The notes under the pieces were generated by a model. The model searched no databases and was not told the origin of the DNA. It saw only the letters and a list, made by a program, of their open reading frames with translations. Of a stretch of 64,000 nucleotides of DNA, positions 31,456 through 45,100 are shown one piece after another (the first letter of the stretch is position 1; the number at the start of each line of letters is the position of its first letter). The translations under genes and the position numbers were made by a program. The DNA comes from Cheilinus undulatus (lineage: Eukaryota > Chordata > Actinopteri > Labriformes > Labridae): NCBI RefSeq assembly GCF_018320785.1, contig NC_054866.1, positions 37,921,000 through 37,984,999 of the forward strand. The letters run 5' to 3'.

Positions 31456-34400
31456 TGCTATTAGTCTAAAGTTGAACCAAGGTGTGTGTGAAAAAATCTA
31501 ACTCTCTCTCTGAATTTGTTTTACGGTGATCTGAATCCTCGGTGGAGCTTTGTGGCTCATCTGTGCCTGAACATGTGAAGGTAAATGTGTTTATCTTTTC
31601 TCATCATGCCCTGACAGAATCAAATCACAGGTAACCTGAGACCATCAGGGTTTAAACAACACACCATTGCATCCCTCCTCCTCTTGTACAAATACATGCA
31701 TGCACACGCTCACAAACATTTTAGACCTTTGCTATTGAATACAGACACAGAGCGAGAGGAGAAAGAATATACATTTGAATAAAATTTGCAAGACAAATTA
31801 GAAGCTGAGTCCTCAGAGTAGTCTTATTAAAACAACAAAATCATTCTGTAAATGTAGTTTATTACAATATGAAATATAAAAAAATAGAATGCATTTGAAT
31901 ACAAAAACGAGAAAAACAAGATATTGAATGACAAACAAATGATCCCTTTCAAAACTGTGAAAAGTCTATCAAAATACATCATCTTTGGTTAAATCTGGAG
32001 TCATTACATATCAGGTAGGAAAAGATGTAAAAAAACAAAAATGAACCTAGGGTACAAACAGATGGGTATAAATGTGCGTTAAGCCCACAGAGGCTTTAAT
32101 GTCTACAAACTTTGGTATGAAAAGCTTAAAAAAAGGACCATAATTAACATACTGGAAACATTTCCCTTTACCCAGCAAAATTTTACCTAAAGTGATTTGT
32201 CAAAGCTGTTCAATAATCTACCCAGAGGTCACTTAGAACAAATAACCCTAAAATGTATAAAGAGGGGATGACCTGGTGCATTTCAGTACAATTATGCCAT
32301 CAAAATTAGTTTCATACACTTTATCGGATTATGCTTTATACAACAATATGACCTTCCAAGTGAACATGAAAACCACTTCCTATTGGTGTTTCTCTAGAGG
32401 AATCAATTTTCTTTCTGTTAAAACTAGATTGAATATGCATGCTTTAAATAGATTACATGTACAAAAAGACAAACATATTAATAAAAACACACACACTCAC
32501 CAAGGCCATTATTGTAACTGGATGCGACACAGAAGTGTAGTTTTTATGTACCATAAATGGCCAAAAGTCAAACCTCTACCCGTGTTATGACAAGGGAAGG
32601 CTCACATGAAGAGGAGTGTTAGGGATATCAGAGGCCTGTTTTATGATTAAAGAGTAACTTAACCCCCAGACCACGTTTTCAGATAGGTGTTTAATAGTGT
32701 TGCTGATCAAGTATTTAAATCCTAAGTATTGTGTTGAAATATGAATAGCAACTGCCCTGTGCAGACTGAAACCTGGCTACTGCAATTTAAATTTTTTTCT
32801 ATTGGCAGATCTGGAGCAGGTGGTGCCAGCTTTAGTCAACACAAAGCTCAACAGAGACCTGCCACTTTTCCAACAGCTGTGGTGTTGGATGGAAATCTCC
32901 CAATTCAAATCCTCTGTAATTACCATAACAATGAACTTTAGTAGTGGCAGATGACAGCCAAAGTTCACAGGTAACTCCTAACCTGACGTGCCAGATAGAC
33001 TGTTTTACATATGGGATGTATTTCACTTTAATCTGGAAAACAGCCCAAAGTCTGGATTTGGGAAGGGCATAGCCTTCGAAAAAAAAATCTTTGGGCCTGT
33101 CAGAGCAAGAAAACATATGATGTAGTGGGAATGCATAGCCTTGGTGAAAAAAAAACACAACCTGTGCTCAACAGGCAGCGTACTGTCATTCATTGCCAGC
33201 TGGTGAATCAAACTCATGTCTCGGCCAGGAATAAGCGAAACATCTTTTCTGCAATTAAAAGTTTTTAGTGCAGTTCTTTGCTCTTCTTGTTATAAATAAA
33301 TGTCCAGTTCTGATAAAACTGCTGCTGTCACTACATCGACACTAAACGCCTCCCCAGCAGTCACTGTTTACCAGCTTAACATTAAATCAATGTTGTTAAT
33401 TACAGCAAATTCACACCAAAGCTCTTAGGCAGAGAAGTGAAAACCTATTTTTCTGCAAAAAAATGGTTTTGGTGCAGGTCTTTGCTCTTCTTTTAACATG
33501 CTGTCCAGTTCAGATAAAACTGTTGCTATAGCTACTCCTGAGCTAGTCTCCTCACCAGCTTGCAGTACAACTAAACCACACGTGTAACTACCACCTCTTC
33601 TGAAAAGACGCTGATTGAGCTGAGCTGATTGGACAGTGACCGTGTAGGTTTTAATTCATTAATGTCATGGTTCTATAAATCTTTGTCAAGGGAGCAACTG
33701 GACTTGATTGAGGTTCCTGAAGATGTTTCACCTTTCCTCCAAAAGGCTTCTTCAGTTATGGACTGAACTGACTGAAGAAGCCTTTTGGAGAAAAAGCGAA
33801 ACATCAAGAACCTCAATCAAGTCCAGTCCAGTTACCCCCTTGACAGAGATAAGGATTGTGGGTAGTGTACTCTCTTTTTTTTTTCCCCCTAGATCACAAC
33901 TAAACCTAACCTTGCAAAGCAGATGGAGTCGCCTGTTTCCGTCTTTTACACTGGCGAATCCATCTTGCAAAGCTCCCATCTGAACTGTTTGGGGCCGGTT
34001 AGAAAGTGACAGGACCAATCAACGATGAGGGGCAGCACTGTCAGACGCAGCAGAGTCGTGACGTAAGCAAGCAGCAACAAGAGGCCAGTGCAGTTATGGC
34101 AGAAGACATTAGCGTGGATGCTGCTAAAGCGTGAGTTTTATCAAAACTTGACATTTCTTCGTTAAAAGAACAAAGAACAGCATTGAGTTGTTTTCTTTTC
34201 AAAAACAACAGAAGTCGTGTACTGACATGTCTACAGTCACCATGGTTCACATTATATAGTTCTTTATGGAGTTCACTTCTCGGTAGCGGCTACGCCACAT
34301 GTTTTTTTTGCTCTGATTGGCCTATAAAGATGTGACAGACAGAATGTTCATCCAATCACCCTCTGAGTTTTTTTTTTCAATGGCTCTGCCTTTTCCAAAA

Positions 34401-36125
34401 CCTTAGTATGAGAGGTTTCCCAGAAGGATGTGTGAAACAAATACACCTGGCATGTCAGGTTAGAATAAACCATGATTTTCTCAAAATGAGGCTTACAAAT
34501 GGACCTGTGTTTCTACAGGAGTACTATACCATTGTTCACAATCAAGTAGCTTGTGCTGTCTGTTTTGTATGGTTTTTACATAATGGCTAACAAAAAAATC
34601 TGCAAAAGCAGCACAGTCTGTATGATGTTGCGCTGATGGTGGTGATGCGAAGGAGCTTAAACCCCTCCCTGATAGGGCTGTTCATAACATTCTAGAGGCA
34701 TTTTTATTTCAGGGTACATGCATCTCAGCTGAAACTCCAGGGTTAAGTTACTTTTTAAGCTTTTTTTCCTAAAGGCTTTAGTCAATAAGGAAAGAATAGC
34801 ATACTTCAATGTGAGCTCAACCACTGGCAGAACAACACAGCAGGGCAGCGTAAACATTGAGTCTATAAAAGGTGCAAAATATACAAATACAGAAGAGAGA
34901 GCTACGATCATGCAAATAAAATTGTCACATTACGTTTCAACAGAGATTGAACATGGAGAAAAGGTGTAGCCATTTACTGAAAGTCCATGAAGTAAATGCC
35001 AAGATTTGGTTGGGTGTAAGGCAGTTTAAACATCTGTAAAAAATAATCACACTTTACCAAACAACAAACATTGAAGCTTAGAAAATAAGGCACTTAATTA
35101 AAAAAAGATATTTTGGATGCAATGATACTAATATCACTACGTGGGATCACAGCAAACCATTAGTGTAATGCACTGTCATGCTTCTATATTTAAAAGCTTT
35201 CAATCATCTCCCAAGAGTACAAACATTTCACAATCATATTATTCTATTAAAAACTAAATATGTATTGCATAGAGTATAGACCTTTTTATTTCCTCTGTTA
35301 TACTGGTACTTACGGGACTAAGTAATTCAAAACAGTTCTCTAACAAAATGCAGTTGGGGTGCGTTTTTCAACCCAGACTTCAGTAACTTGTTGCAATTAA
35401 ACACTGTTGTGTATCTTTAAAGCTAGTGTGTAATTATGGTTGCACATAACTCTGTTCTATTTGTGAAGAATATCGTCTTCCCTGTATTCCTGGAGTGTAG
35501 CTGGATTAGTATTTTCAGACTGTGATGCAGAAAGAGATGACAGCAATACTCAAAGATTTATAGATTTATGTCTTTGCTAGATTGTCTGGTGTAAACTTTC
35601 TACAGTGGATCCACATAAACTGGACACATTTTAAAAACAGCTTAACTCGATGTGCAGTCCTCAGAACTGCAAAGATGATCTGAGGGGAAAAGGTGAAGTA
35701 ATGGTATCTTACTGTATATAGTATAGTCTAACATCAGGACCTGTAACTGGGTTAAGCAGTATAATCCATTGTAGTTCCTCTGTCTGCATCTGATAAGTCC
35801 AATAAGGCACGTACGGCTTTAACTTAAAAAAATAAAAATAAATCAGAGGCATCATGTCAGCCGCTCTGTCAATGTGAAGTACAGCTGCAAAGGATTTTTC
35901 TGAAAAGTGCCAGCTAAGACCATGACGGCCCTGCTGAGAGAGCATTGTTGTAAATGCCAGAACCTACATACAGTACATTTTAGAAGGATCAAAAAAGTTG
36001 ACTAAAACTTCAGATCTCTTAACAAAAAAAAAAAAAAAAAATCAAATGTCAGATTCAGTAACCTCCTGTGTGTTTTTCTTTTTGTTTTTTGAGACATGGG
36101 GTTGCAAAACAGCAACGTAAACAGA
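31456..36125. other. Interval between six9-like and six5
   Basis: 4.7 kb between the two tandem Six genes. Apart from a hairpin repeat at 33681-33848, I see no coding exon and no RNA gene. The interval includes the six9-like promoter side and the six5 3' UTR. Conserved enhancers are plausible in a developmental cluster, but nothing in the sequence alone shows one. Confidence 0.5.
33681..33848. repeat. Hairpin-type MITE-like repeat
   Basis: Two arms of about 75 bases form a near-perfect palindrome around a short loop. The left arm has CAAGGGAGCAACTGGAC, GAGGTTCCTGAAGATG and CCAAAAGGCTTCTTCAG. The right arm has CTGAAGAAGCCTTTTGGAG, CATCAAGAACCTC and CCAGTTACCCCCTTGAC. I recognise this as a dispersed fish repeat. 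It lies about 2.2 kb upstream of the six9-like start. Confidence 0.7.
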
Positions 36126-39100
36126 CTACAGGCCCAGCTCATCGTCCACCGGGACAGACTGGAGCTGAGTAAGTATCTTGGTGTCTCCATCCATCCCCTC
36201 TGGATTCCCCAGTGCTGAGTTAGTCTCCACATCCTGCTCTGACGAGGGGCTTCCCAGCAGCAGTGACTCTCCTCCAGGAAGGCCCAACAAAGCCGGGTCT
36301 ACAGGTAGATCTCCTTTGCTGCGCACGTCAAACAGAGTCAGACCACCTGAAGTGGAGAGGGGCACGGGGCTCCAGGCTGTTTGGGAGAGCTGGCTGCTGG
36401 GTGTCACTCCACTGTACATTGGACTGAGGGTGAGCATACTCTCAGGAGTTATTGTGTTTGGAGTTGTGGGGGTGGCTGCGTGGTCCAGTGAGTGAGGGGA
36501 GGGAGCGGCAGGTGTCCCAGTCTCTGGAGCGCAGTATGGTGGAGAAGAGTTGATGAAGTTAAGGGGGGATGATGTGAGAACACTGGGGGTCGGGGTGGAG
36601 GTGGTTGAGGGCTGGGAGGCTACTGGAGGAGCAGAGGTGTTGAGGATGGGACTCAGGCCATTAGCAGAGACAGATGGAGCTTCAGGGACTGGTTTCAGGG
36701 GGACACTGGTTAGCTGGATGCCTGCTGGGATTGTCAAAATAAGCTTGCCCTGCTGGACACTCAGGTAAGGGCTTCCACCGAGTAGGAGGTTACCTGCAAT
36801 GTTGATTAATGATGAAAGATTACAAAAAGCAAGACCTGAGAACCCGTGTAGTTCTTTTGTGACAGGCTTCTTGGCTACATTTTAGTAAGAAGTTACTTAA
36901 ATTAACATTGATAACAGATTTATTTAATAAGTTCTTATGTCTATATAATGCAAAATCCAAGTCTTAAAAACTTGAAATCTTCAGTTAAAAGTACAGTGTG
37001 TAAAATTAGGGATACCAGTATCATCTAAACATAAAGAGACAGTTTAACATGGCTGGCCACAGTTGCAGCTGTCTGAACTTTACCATCACGGCATGAATTA
37101 AGCTGTCTAATGATGCTGCCTGAAATTCCTCCCCCACAAGACAGTCTGGCTGCAGACCATTCATCTCTGACGGCCACTCTCACAGACCATCCATCTAAGA
37201 CTACTGTATACAGGTGCATCTCAAAAAATTAGAATATCATGAAAAGTTCAATATTTTTTGTCACTCTTTTCTGAAAGTGAAACCCTTATATTATATAGAC
37301 TTGTTACACATAGAATGAAATATTTCAAGCCTTTATTTCTTAAAATGTTGATGCTTATGACTTACAGATAAGAAAATCCCAAATTCAGTGTCTCAAAAAT
37401 TTGAATATTACATAAGATCAATATAAAAAGGATGTTTTAAACAGAAATGTCAGGCTTCTGGAAAGTATGTTCATTTCTATGCACTCACTACTCGGTTCGG
37501 CATCCCTTTGCATGAATTACTGCATCAATGCGGTGTGGCATGGAGGCGATCAGCCTGTGGCACTGCTCAGGTGTAATAGAAGCCCAGGTTGCTTTGATAG
37601 CAACCTTCAGGTCATCTGCATTGATGGGTCTGGTTTCTCTCATCTTCCTCTTGACAATACCCCATAGATTCTCTATGCATGAAGTGCTCTTAAATGTCCT
37701 GGTAGATGGCTGCGTTGACTGTGGACTTCAGAAAATACAGTGGACCAACACCAGCAGATGCTCTTCTCGGTTCGAGTGGAGAGGCACAGAATCCACATTG
37801 CTTGTAGTCCAGTGTGAAGTTTCCACAGTCAGTGATGATTTGGGCTGCCATGGTATCTGCTGGTGTTGGTCCACTGTGTTTTCTGAAGTCCACAGTCAAT
37901 GCAGCCATCTTCCAGGACATTTTAGAGCACTTTATGCTTCCTTCTGCTGACAAGCTTCGTGGAGATGCTGATTTCATTTTCCAGCAGGACTTGGCACCCG
38001 CCCACACTGCCAAAGGTACCAAAATCTGGTTCAATGACCATGGAGTTACTGTGCTTGATTGGCCAGCAAACTGGCCTGACCTGAGCCCCATAGAAAATCT
38101 ATGGGGTATTGTCAAGAGGAAGATGAGAGAAACCAGAACCATCAATGCAGATGACCTGAAGGCTGCTATCAAAGCAACCTGGGCCTCCATTACACCTGAG
38201 CAGTGCCACAAGCTGATCGCCTCCATGCCACACCGCATTGATGCAGTAATTCATGCAAAGGGAGGCCCAACCAAGTATTGAAGGCATAGAAATGAACATA
38301 CTTTTCAGAAGCCTGACATTTCTGTTTAAAACGTCCTTTTTTTATTGATCTTATGTAATATTCAAATTTTTGAGACACTGAATTTGGGGTTTTCTTATCT
38401 GTAAGTCATAAGCATCAATATTTCAAGAAATAAAGGCTTGAAATATTTCACTCTATGTGTAACAAGTCTATATAATATAAGGGTTTCACTTTCAGAAAAG
38501 AGTGACAAAAAATATTGAACTTTTTCATGATATTCTAATTTTTTGAGATGCACCTGTATGTCAGAACAGAAATACAAAATAAAATTTTTGGATTAAAATA
38601 GGATTGAACTTCTATTTAGGGTTAATCTATGTAAATAACAGTTAGGATAACAAAAGTTAAAAGTAAAACAACCTTACCTGCCAAACCTGATTACAAAACA
38701 TTTAATAAAGAAAAGTGAACAGTCTGCTTTCAGGAAAAAGTTATCCTAAATGAAAACATTCCAACCCAGCAAATGAAGCTTACGTAGCTCAGTTATCTGT
38801 GTAAGCTATGTAGATAACGTAGCTACATAGCTAAGGTTATGCTTACAAGCAGCTAAATAAGCTACATAGATTTGCTATCTAAGTAGCTGGGTCAGCTCTA
38901 GCTACATTTGCTGAAGCTCACGTTGTTAAAGCAAACTTAGCTACACTGCCTTATGTAGTAACGATAATTACATAGCTAGCATAGATATGTTGGCTGTAGC
39001 TAAAGATAGGGAAACTAAGGCGAGTCACTGCTTGTGTAACTATTTCTAAAGCAGATTAATACATAATATAATTCCTCTGACATTTTTCTGTTTTTTTATT

Positions 39101-42100
39101 TATGAAATGTTGCTTAGTCTGTAATCTTTACCATGTAGTTATTTCATCAACGTCAATGCCAGGCTTTGTTTATGAATAGAGTGGAAATAAAATCTAAAAC
39201 TGGAATTACGTTGTTCTGGCAAATTAGGGCACTTCCTTTCTGAGATATACGGCGTCTCAGATAAACAGTCTGTGAGAGTAGCCGTCAGAGATGAACAGTC
39301 TGCAGCCAGAACCCTCTCTGCAATTGAGTTTGTCAAGTTTCAGACAGCTGCCTATAGGACATTTAAGCAGGTAAATGTGAAAAGGGGATTTGGGAAGTCT
39401 CAATTTGAAAGGCTATTAACATCCTCTCCATAAGCTGCACATGTAATCAGAACATGCAATGCTTTATGACCTAATAGTACATAACAAATTCAAGTCTGTA
39501 GTAGCTAGACTTATCCATAGAAAAAAAATATTCTCATGAGACATCTTAGTTATAACAAGGCTGAGCTAGCGCAGCATTTTGTGTCTATATGTGCCATGAA
39601 ATTTTGCCTCCACACTGTGATGTTGATAACAATAACAATTTTAACCAAGTTTGTTCCACTTAATGCTACTAAATATTCCACACTGGACCTTTAATTTCAT
39701 ATACAAGGGGAAAAATGAAATTTAATGTCTGAAATGTTTAAAATAACAGTTTTCTTTAGGTGCTCTTTATTTGTAAATATCTAATGAAGTCAGAGTACCT
39801 GGTGGAGCAGAGGGCAGCTGAATGATCCCAGAGTTGAGGAGCTGCACACCAGGAGCCATGCTGGTTGGAGGAACCACACCCTGGATGGGCCTCAGCTGGT
39901 TTATTCTCAGAGGACTCTGTGGGACCCCTGGAGCTGTAGGAGCAGAGGTCAGGATCTGTAGAGGCACTCCAGCAGAGGGAATGGAGAGAGAAGGACTAGC
40001 AGGAACCACCTGAGGAAAGGTGATGGTAGATGAAGTTTGGATTGGGGAGACTGGGACAAGCTGGGGCATGGATGGGGAGACTAACTGCGCTGTAGTTGTG
40101 CCTTTTGCCTGGGGGACTGGGACCACCTGCGTCGGGGAAGAGATGGAGAAAACCTGTGGGACCTGGGCTTTGTTAGATGTTGAGTTTGTGCTTTGGTCCA
40201 CTGAGTGCTGTGCTGCTTTTTGTGGCAGCTGAGAGATGGAGACTATGGTGGTGGCACCTTGAGGTGGAGTTGATGCATTCTGCTGGTGCTGCACCAGTCT
40301 GCTGCCTGTGTTCACTGTTTGGCTTTGAAAATGAGGTGTTGGTGAGGTAAGTGGGGACACTGGGACCAACTGGGGGCACTGGGATAACTGTGCTCCAGCA
40401 GAGGGCTGTACCAGCTGGGATACTGGTATCCCCTGGATGGAAGGCACTACCTGGGGCAGAGAGAAAACCTGAGGGGTGGAGCTGCTGGAGACGACCACAG
40501 AGTGAGAAGTGTTTAACTGGGAGCCAGCACCAGCTATGATGGCATACTCCCGTTGTGGACTGGTAAGAGGTTCAGGAGAGGAAATTGATGCTGGGAGGGT
40601 GAATGACTCCTGCTGTTGGGCACTTTGCGTCAAGACTAGTGAGGACAGACTGGCTGGGGAGGACAGAGTCGGTGAAGAGGGGGATAATAATGAAGAGGAG
40701 GAAGATACTGTTGGGCTGCTGTCTTCTGATTTGCACACAGCAATGAAATCCATTGCATTGCTGCTTTCTGTCTTAGTCTGGAGAGGAAGAGAAATGGTGG
40801 ATGGAGGGTTTGTGGTTGTCGTGGCATTGGGGCTAAGAACAACTGCTGGGAGACTGCTCTGATTGGCATCCATGGCTGAAACCTGCTCTGTCACAGACAC
40901 TGTTTGCTGCTGCTGCATGCTGACAGTAGGTTTGGTTATGACCTGAGCCCCATTCAGTATCAGAGGAGAGTTAGTTGCAACAGGACTCAGTGTGACGGTC
41001 TGGCAGTCGCCCAAGTTCAGCCCATTGATGATGACGCCGCCGTTGCTGGAGATGAGGGAGTTTCCATTAAGAAGTAATGGCTGAGAGGATGTGAGAAAGC
41101 CACCAGAGCCGTTGAGGATCAGCTGGCCTCCTGTGCTGCAGGGCACAGCAGAGAGAGAGATGATGGAGGCTGTGGAGCCAGAAGTCTCCTCTAGTTTGTC
41201 AGGAGTGTCATCCATTGGGCTCGCCTCATCATCAGTGCTGTGGTTTCCATCAGACTCACTGGAAAAAGAGAAAATATGTCAAAAATAAAGAACAAGTTAG
41301 CAGGGCTCTATAAATAGCTTATCATTTTAAACTATAACCATCTCTGGAATTGAAGGGGGGTGACAGGGTAGATTTTGAGGGAGTCACAGATGTCCTATCA
41401 ACATTGTATTATAACTATGTTTTACCCTTGATTTGAGAGGTTTTTGTCTTTTTTTCTGATTTAACTACTTCAGAACAAATTAGCTGGTGCAGACCCACTG
41501 CAAAGTTACGAGATGCACTGCTGAGGTCCGCTAATCACGTTACTTGAATTGAGAAATCTTTCGAAAATACACTGCAGGTTTTAGTAAGTAAATATGTCAC
41601 AGTCTTCTTTGAATGTGTGTTTTGGTCATAAGAAGGGAGAAAAGCTGTTTAAAAGAGCCGCTGCCAGGTTGCTTCATCCCACAAGCACAAGCAGTGATAC
41701 AGTACAGGGGGTTGAGCGAGGAAGAGAGAGAGCGGCGCAGTATTGTGCACAATTCGAGGAAAAAAGCAAAAACCTCAACTGATTGTCTTTTCTGGTGCAG
41801 CTCCATAAAGTTGTCTGTCAAATGAGGGATGGCCTCCAAAAAGCTCCCCCGAGTTCAGTTCACAGTGATTTCTGCATGCCCGCTTGTTATCTTCCATGCT
41901 CTTTTTTTATCATAATCTCAATTATCATATCTCAGTGAGCCACATCTGTAATACATGCCTCCTTATTGCACACAATATAATCTCATCTCAACAGATTTCT
42001 CTCAGTACTGTGAGCCAGTATATAATGTACAATGGCTGCTGGTAGTGATTGGCTTGGATGTAGTAACAGCAGCCATTTTATCAGAACTGGAACACATTTC

Positions 42101-45100
42101 TTTATTAAAACAAGGCCGAAGAGCCACACTGAAAGCTTTTCATGGTAGACAAAAAGGTTTGGGCTATTCTGCTGACCTGCTTCAAAATGGGTTATTGATT
42201 GTTATGGGAGGGGTTTAGTTGTACCATAAAGGCTCATTAATGAACTGCATAAAGATACGGCGTACAATTCTGTCCATACTCTCGGTTCATTTCGTCCATT
42301 TTTAGTCTGTGGTCTTCAAACATGGATATGGATCGAACGTTGCAATACCGCCACCAATCATGAGGCAGTGTTGAGCAATGCGGCCAACAGTTCAACCCAG
42401 AGTAACAAACACAGTGAAGAACACACATTTAAAAGAATTTAATCAAGTTTTCTGAGGCAATATACGAATAGTGAGTTAGTTATTAGAAAATACAAACATA
42501 ATCAATGATGTTAGCCCACCTGGGCGCAAAGACAGACACCTGCAAGTGCACAAGTGAGCAGAGGGCAGACCTTTCCTTCAATGTCCACTCTAACATAATA
42601 GATGCACGTCAGTATGAGGTTAATGATGGTTGTAAAGTTAGAAACACACTGATCTATTTTCATGCATGTATTGAACATAAACGAGCTTTTCGCTGATACT
42701 ATTATATTCAATGGTTGCTACTCCTAAGGAATGCAATGATTCATTGCCTTTGTCAACAATAATTGATGATGACTTCATCGCCAACAAATCTTATTGTCAA
42801 TGATACGTTTGTTGTGTCCTCACACCTTTCTTTCATGCAGTGTGTTGCTAATGTTTTTGAAAAACGTTTTCTCAAGCTGAGATGCTTGGGAGTGAGCCAT
42901 CTGTCATTCATACTATCTTTGTCGAGAGTTGCGCATGCTCAACAGTGATAGACAGGAAAAGAAAAACAGAGAGAAATGGCAGCGCCTGATGCAACACCTG
43001 CACATCCTAAAACTTTTATAAGTCCGGGAATATTTCACTCTCAATGGTCAAAAAGAAAGATTTCTGGTAAAATGTGTAAAGCAGTCCTTACATCACAGGA
43101 GCACATAGACAATGCATTTTTACTTTCTATGCTAGCAAACGTTGGTCATCCACTGGCAATGTTGTCCTGGCTTTTAACATTAATTTAACACAACAAAGCT
43201 ACAGACACAACCCTTTCCCTTTTTACTTCTAACTCAATAGTTTAAAGTTACGGTGGCCTTTTTTCCCCTCATTCCATTTCTACCTCTGATGTTAACACGT
43301 TACATAGGGAGATCATCTCTTTCGCTACTTGTCAACACTTAAACAGTGGAGCAAACTCTAACCAACATAAAATAAAAGAAAATCATTCAACTTTACTTCA
43401 ACACTTATGTTAAAAGCCTAGACAAAAATATTACTTGAAATGAAAGTTTAATAGTATGAGCAATAAAGTGTTATGAAATAGATTTCTGAATGAAGAACTC
43501 TGACTTGCTGTCCTTATTTTTAGTTCATATGTTTGTAAGAAAGTCAAGCTCTTTTTTCTAGCTGTTGTCAAAGCCATCAAGGGATCCCACAGCGAGCCAC
43601 CCGACTAATTGTTCCAGTTCTCTGCGACTAGTCAACTATAGGAATAGTCTTTAGTTGCATCCCTACCCACTGCAGCTATAAGCTGGGAGGTAGCTGTAGA
43701 GAAGTGGCAGCTTTATCAAACCTTGACCACATTTCTTTATCATTAACATGAACAAAGAGCCACACTAACAGCGTTTTTTTTTTTTTTTGCAGCACCACCG
43801 ACAAGCTCCACTTCATAAACTACTGTATGGCAGTGCTAGACGAACAGCTCTACAGTTGATAGTTTCCAGCCCAAAACTTGTCCAATAACTGCCAGAAGGC
43901 ACAAAAAAAAATCGCCCAATAATCAATATTTAGCGCTTTTTTTTTTTGACAACTGACACCAAAAATACAGCTGCAAGAAAAAGTATGTGAACCCTTTGGG
44001 ATTTCTTGGATTTCTGCATAAATTGGTCATAAAATGTGTTCTGATCTTCATCTAAGTCACAACAACAGACAAACAGTTTGCTTAAACTAATACTGCACAA
44101 AAATGATATGTTTTCATGTTTTTATTGAACAAGCCATGTAAAACATTCACAGTGCAGGGTGGGAAAGGTATGTGAACCTTTGGATTTAATAACTGGTTGA
44201 CCCTCCTTGAGCAGCAATAACCTCAACCAAATGTTTCCTGTAGTTGCAGATCAGACCTGCACAATGGTCAAGAGGAATTTTGGACCATTCCACTTTACAA
44301 AACTGTTTCAGTTCAGCAATATTCTTGGGATGTCTGATGTGAATCGCTCTCTTGAGGTTATGCCACAGCATCTCAATCGGGCTGAGGTCAGGACTCTGAC
44401 AGGGCCATTCCATTCTGTTGTTGATTTACTTCTATGCTTTGGGTCGCTGTCCTGTTGTATCACCCATCCTCTGTTGAGCTTATGTTGGCGGACAGATGGT
44501 CTTAAGTTTTCCTGCAAAATGTCTTGATAAACTTGGGAAATCATTTTTCTTCTTCACCTCATTGAGCATTCTGCTCTGTGCTCTTGCATTCATCTTTACA
44601 GGATGACCACACCTAGGGAGAGTAGCAACAGTGCTGAACTTTCTCCATTTGTAGACAGTCTGTCTTACCATGGACACATGAACATCAAGGCTTTTAGAGA
44701 TGCTTTTGTAACCCTTTCCAGCTTCATGCAAGTCAAAAATTCTTGATTGTAGGTCTTTTGAGAGCTCTTTTGTGCCAGGCATGGTTCACATCAGGCAATG
44801 CTTCTTGAGAACAACTGTTGTGTGTTTTTTATAGGGCAGGGCAGCTTTAACCAACACATCCAATCTCATCACCTTGACTGGACTTCAGGTTGGCTGACTG
44901 CTGGCTCCAGTTAGCTCTTGGAGAAATCATTAGCCTAGGGGTTCACATACTTTTTCCACCCTGCACTGTGAATGTTTACATGTTTTGTTCAATAAAAATA
45001 TGAAATCATATCATTTTTTGTGCGGTATTAGTTTAAGCAGACTGTGTTTGTCTATTGTTGTAACTTAGATAAAGATCAGAACATATTTTATGAACAATTT

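Larger units (their letters stand above)
36985..39694. mobile_element. MITE-like element in six5 intron 2, split by a Tc1 insertion
   Basis: Left end TTAAAAGTACAGTGTG, right end (reversed) TTAAAGGTCCAGTGTGG. These correspond to a terminal motif common in fish MITEs (TTAAAGGTCCAGTGTGTA...). Internal inverted segments flank the interior: about 37060-37205 and 39235-39350 share GTCTGGCTGCAGACC-like, CATCTCTGACGG and ACTCTCACAGAC blocks in opposite orientation. A TA in the left segment is the site of the element at 37211-38556. A TAGCTA-rich stretch lies at about 38770-39010. Confidence 0.5.

Noticed and set aside
37690-38238. 182-residue open frame on the minus strand
   Set aside because: It is the antisense of the fold-back Tc1 element; the open frame follows from the palindrome and the sense frame is the real transposase remnant.
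39822-40862. Several plus-strand open frames
   Set aside because: They are antisense to the low-complexity S/T/P/Q-rich exon 2 of six5.
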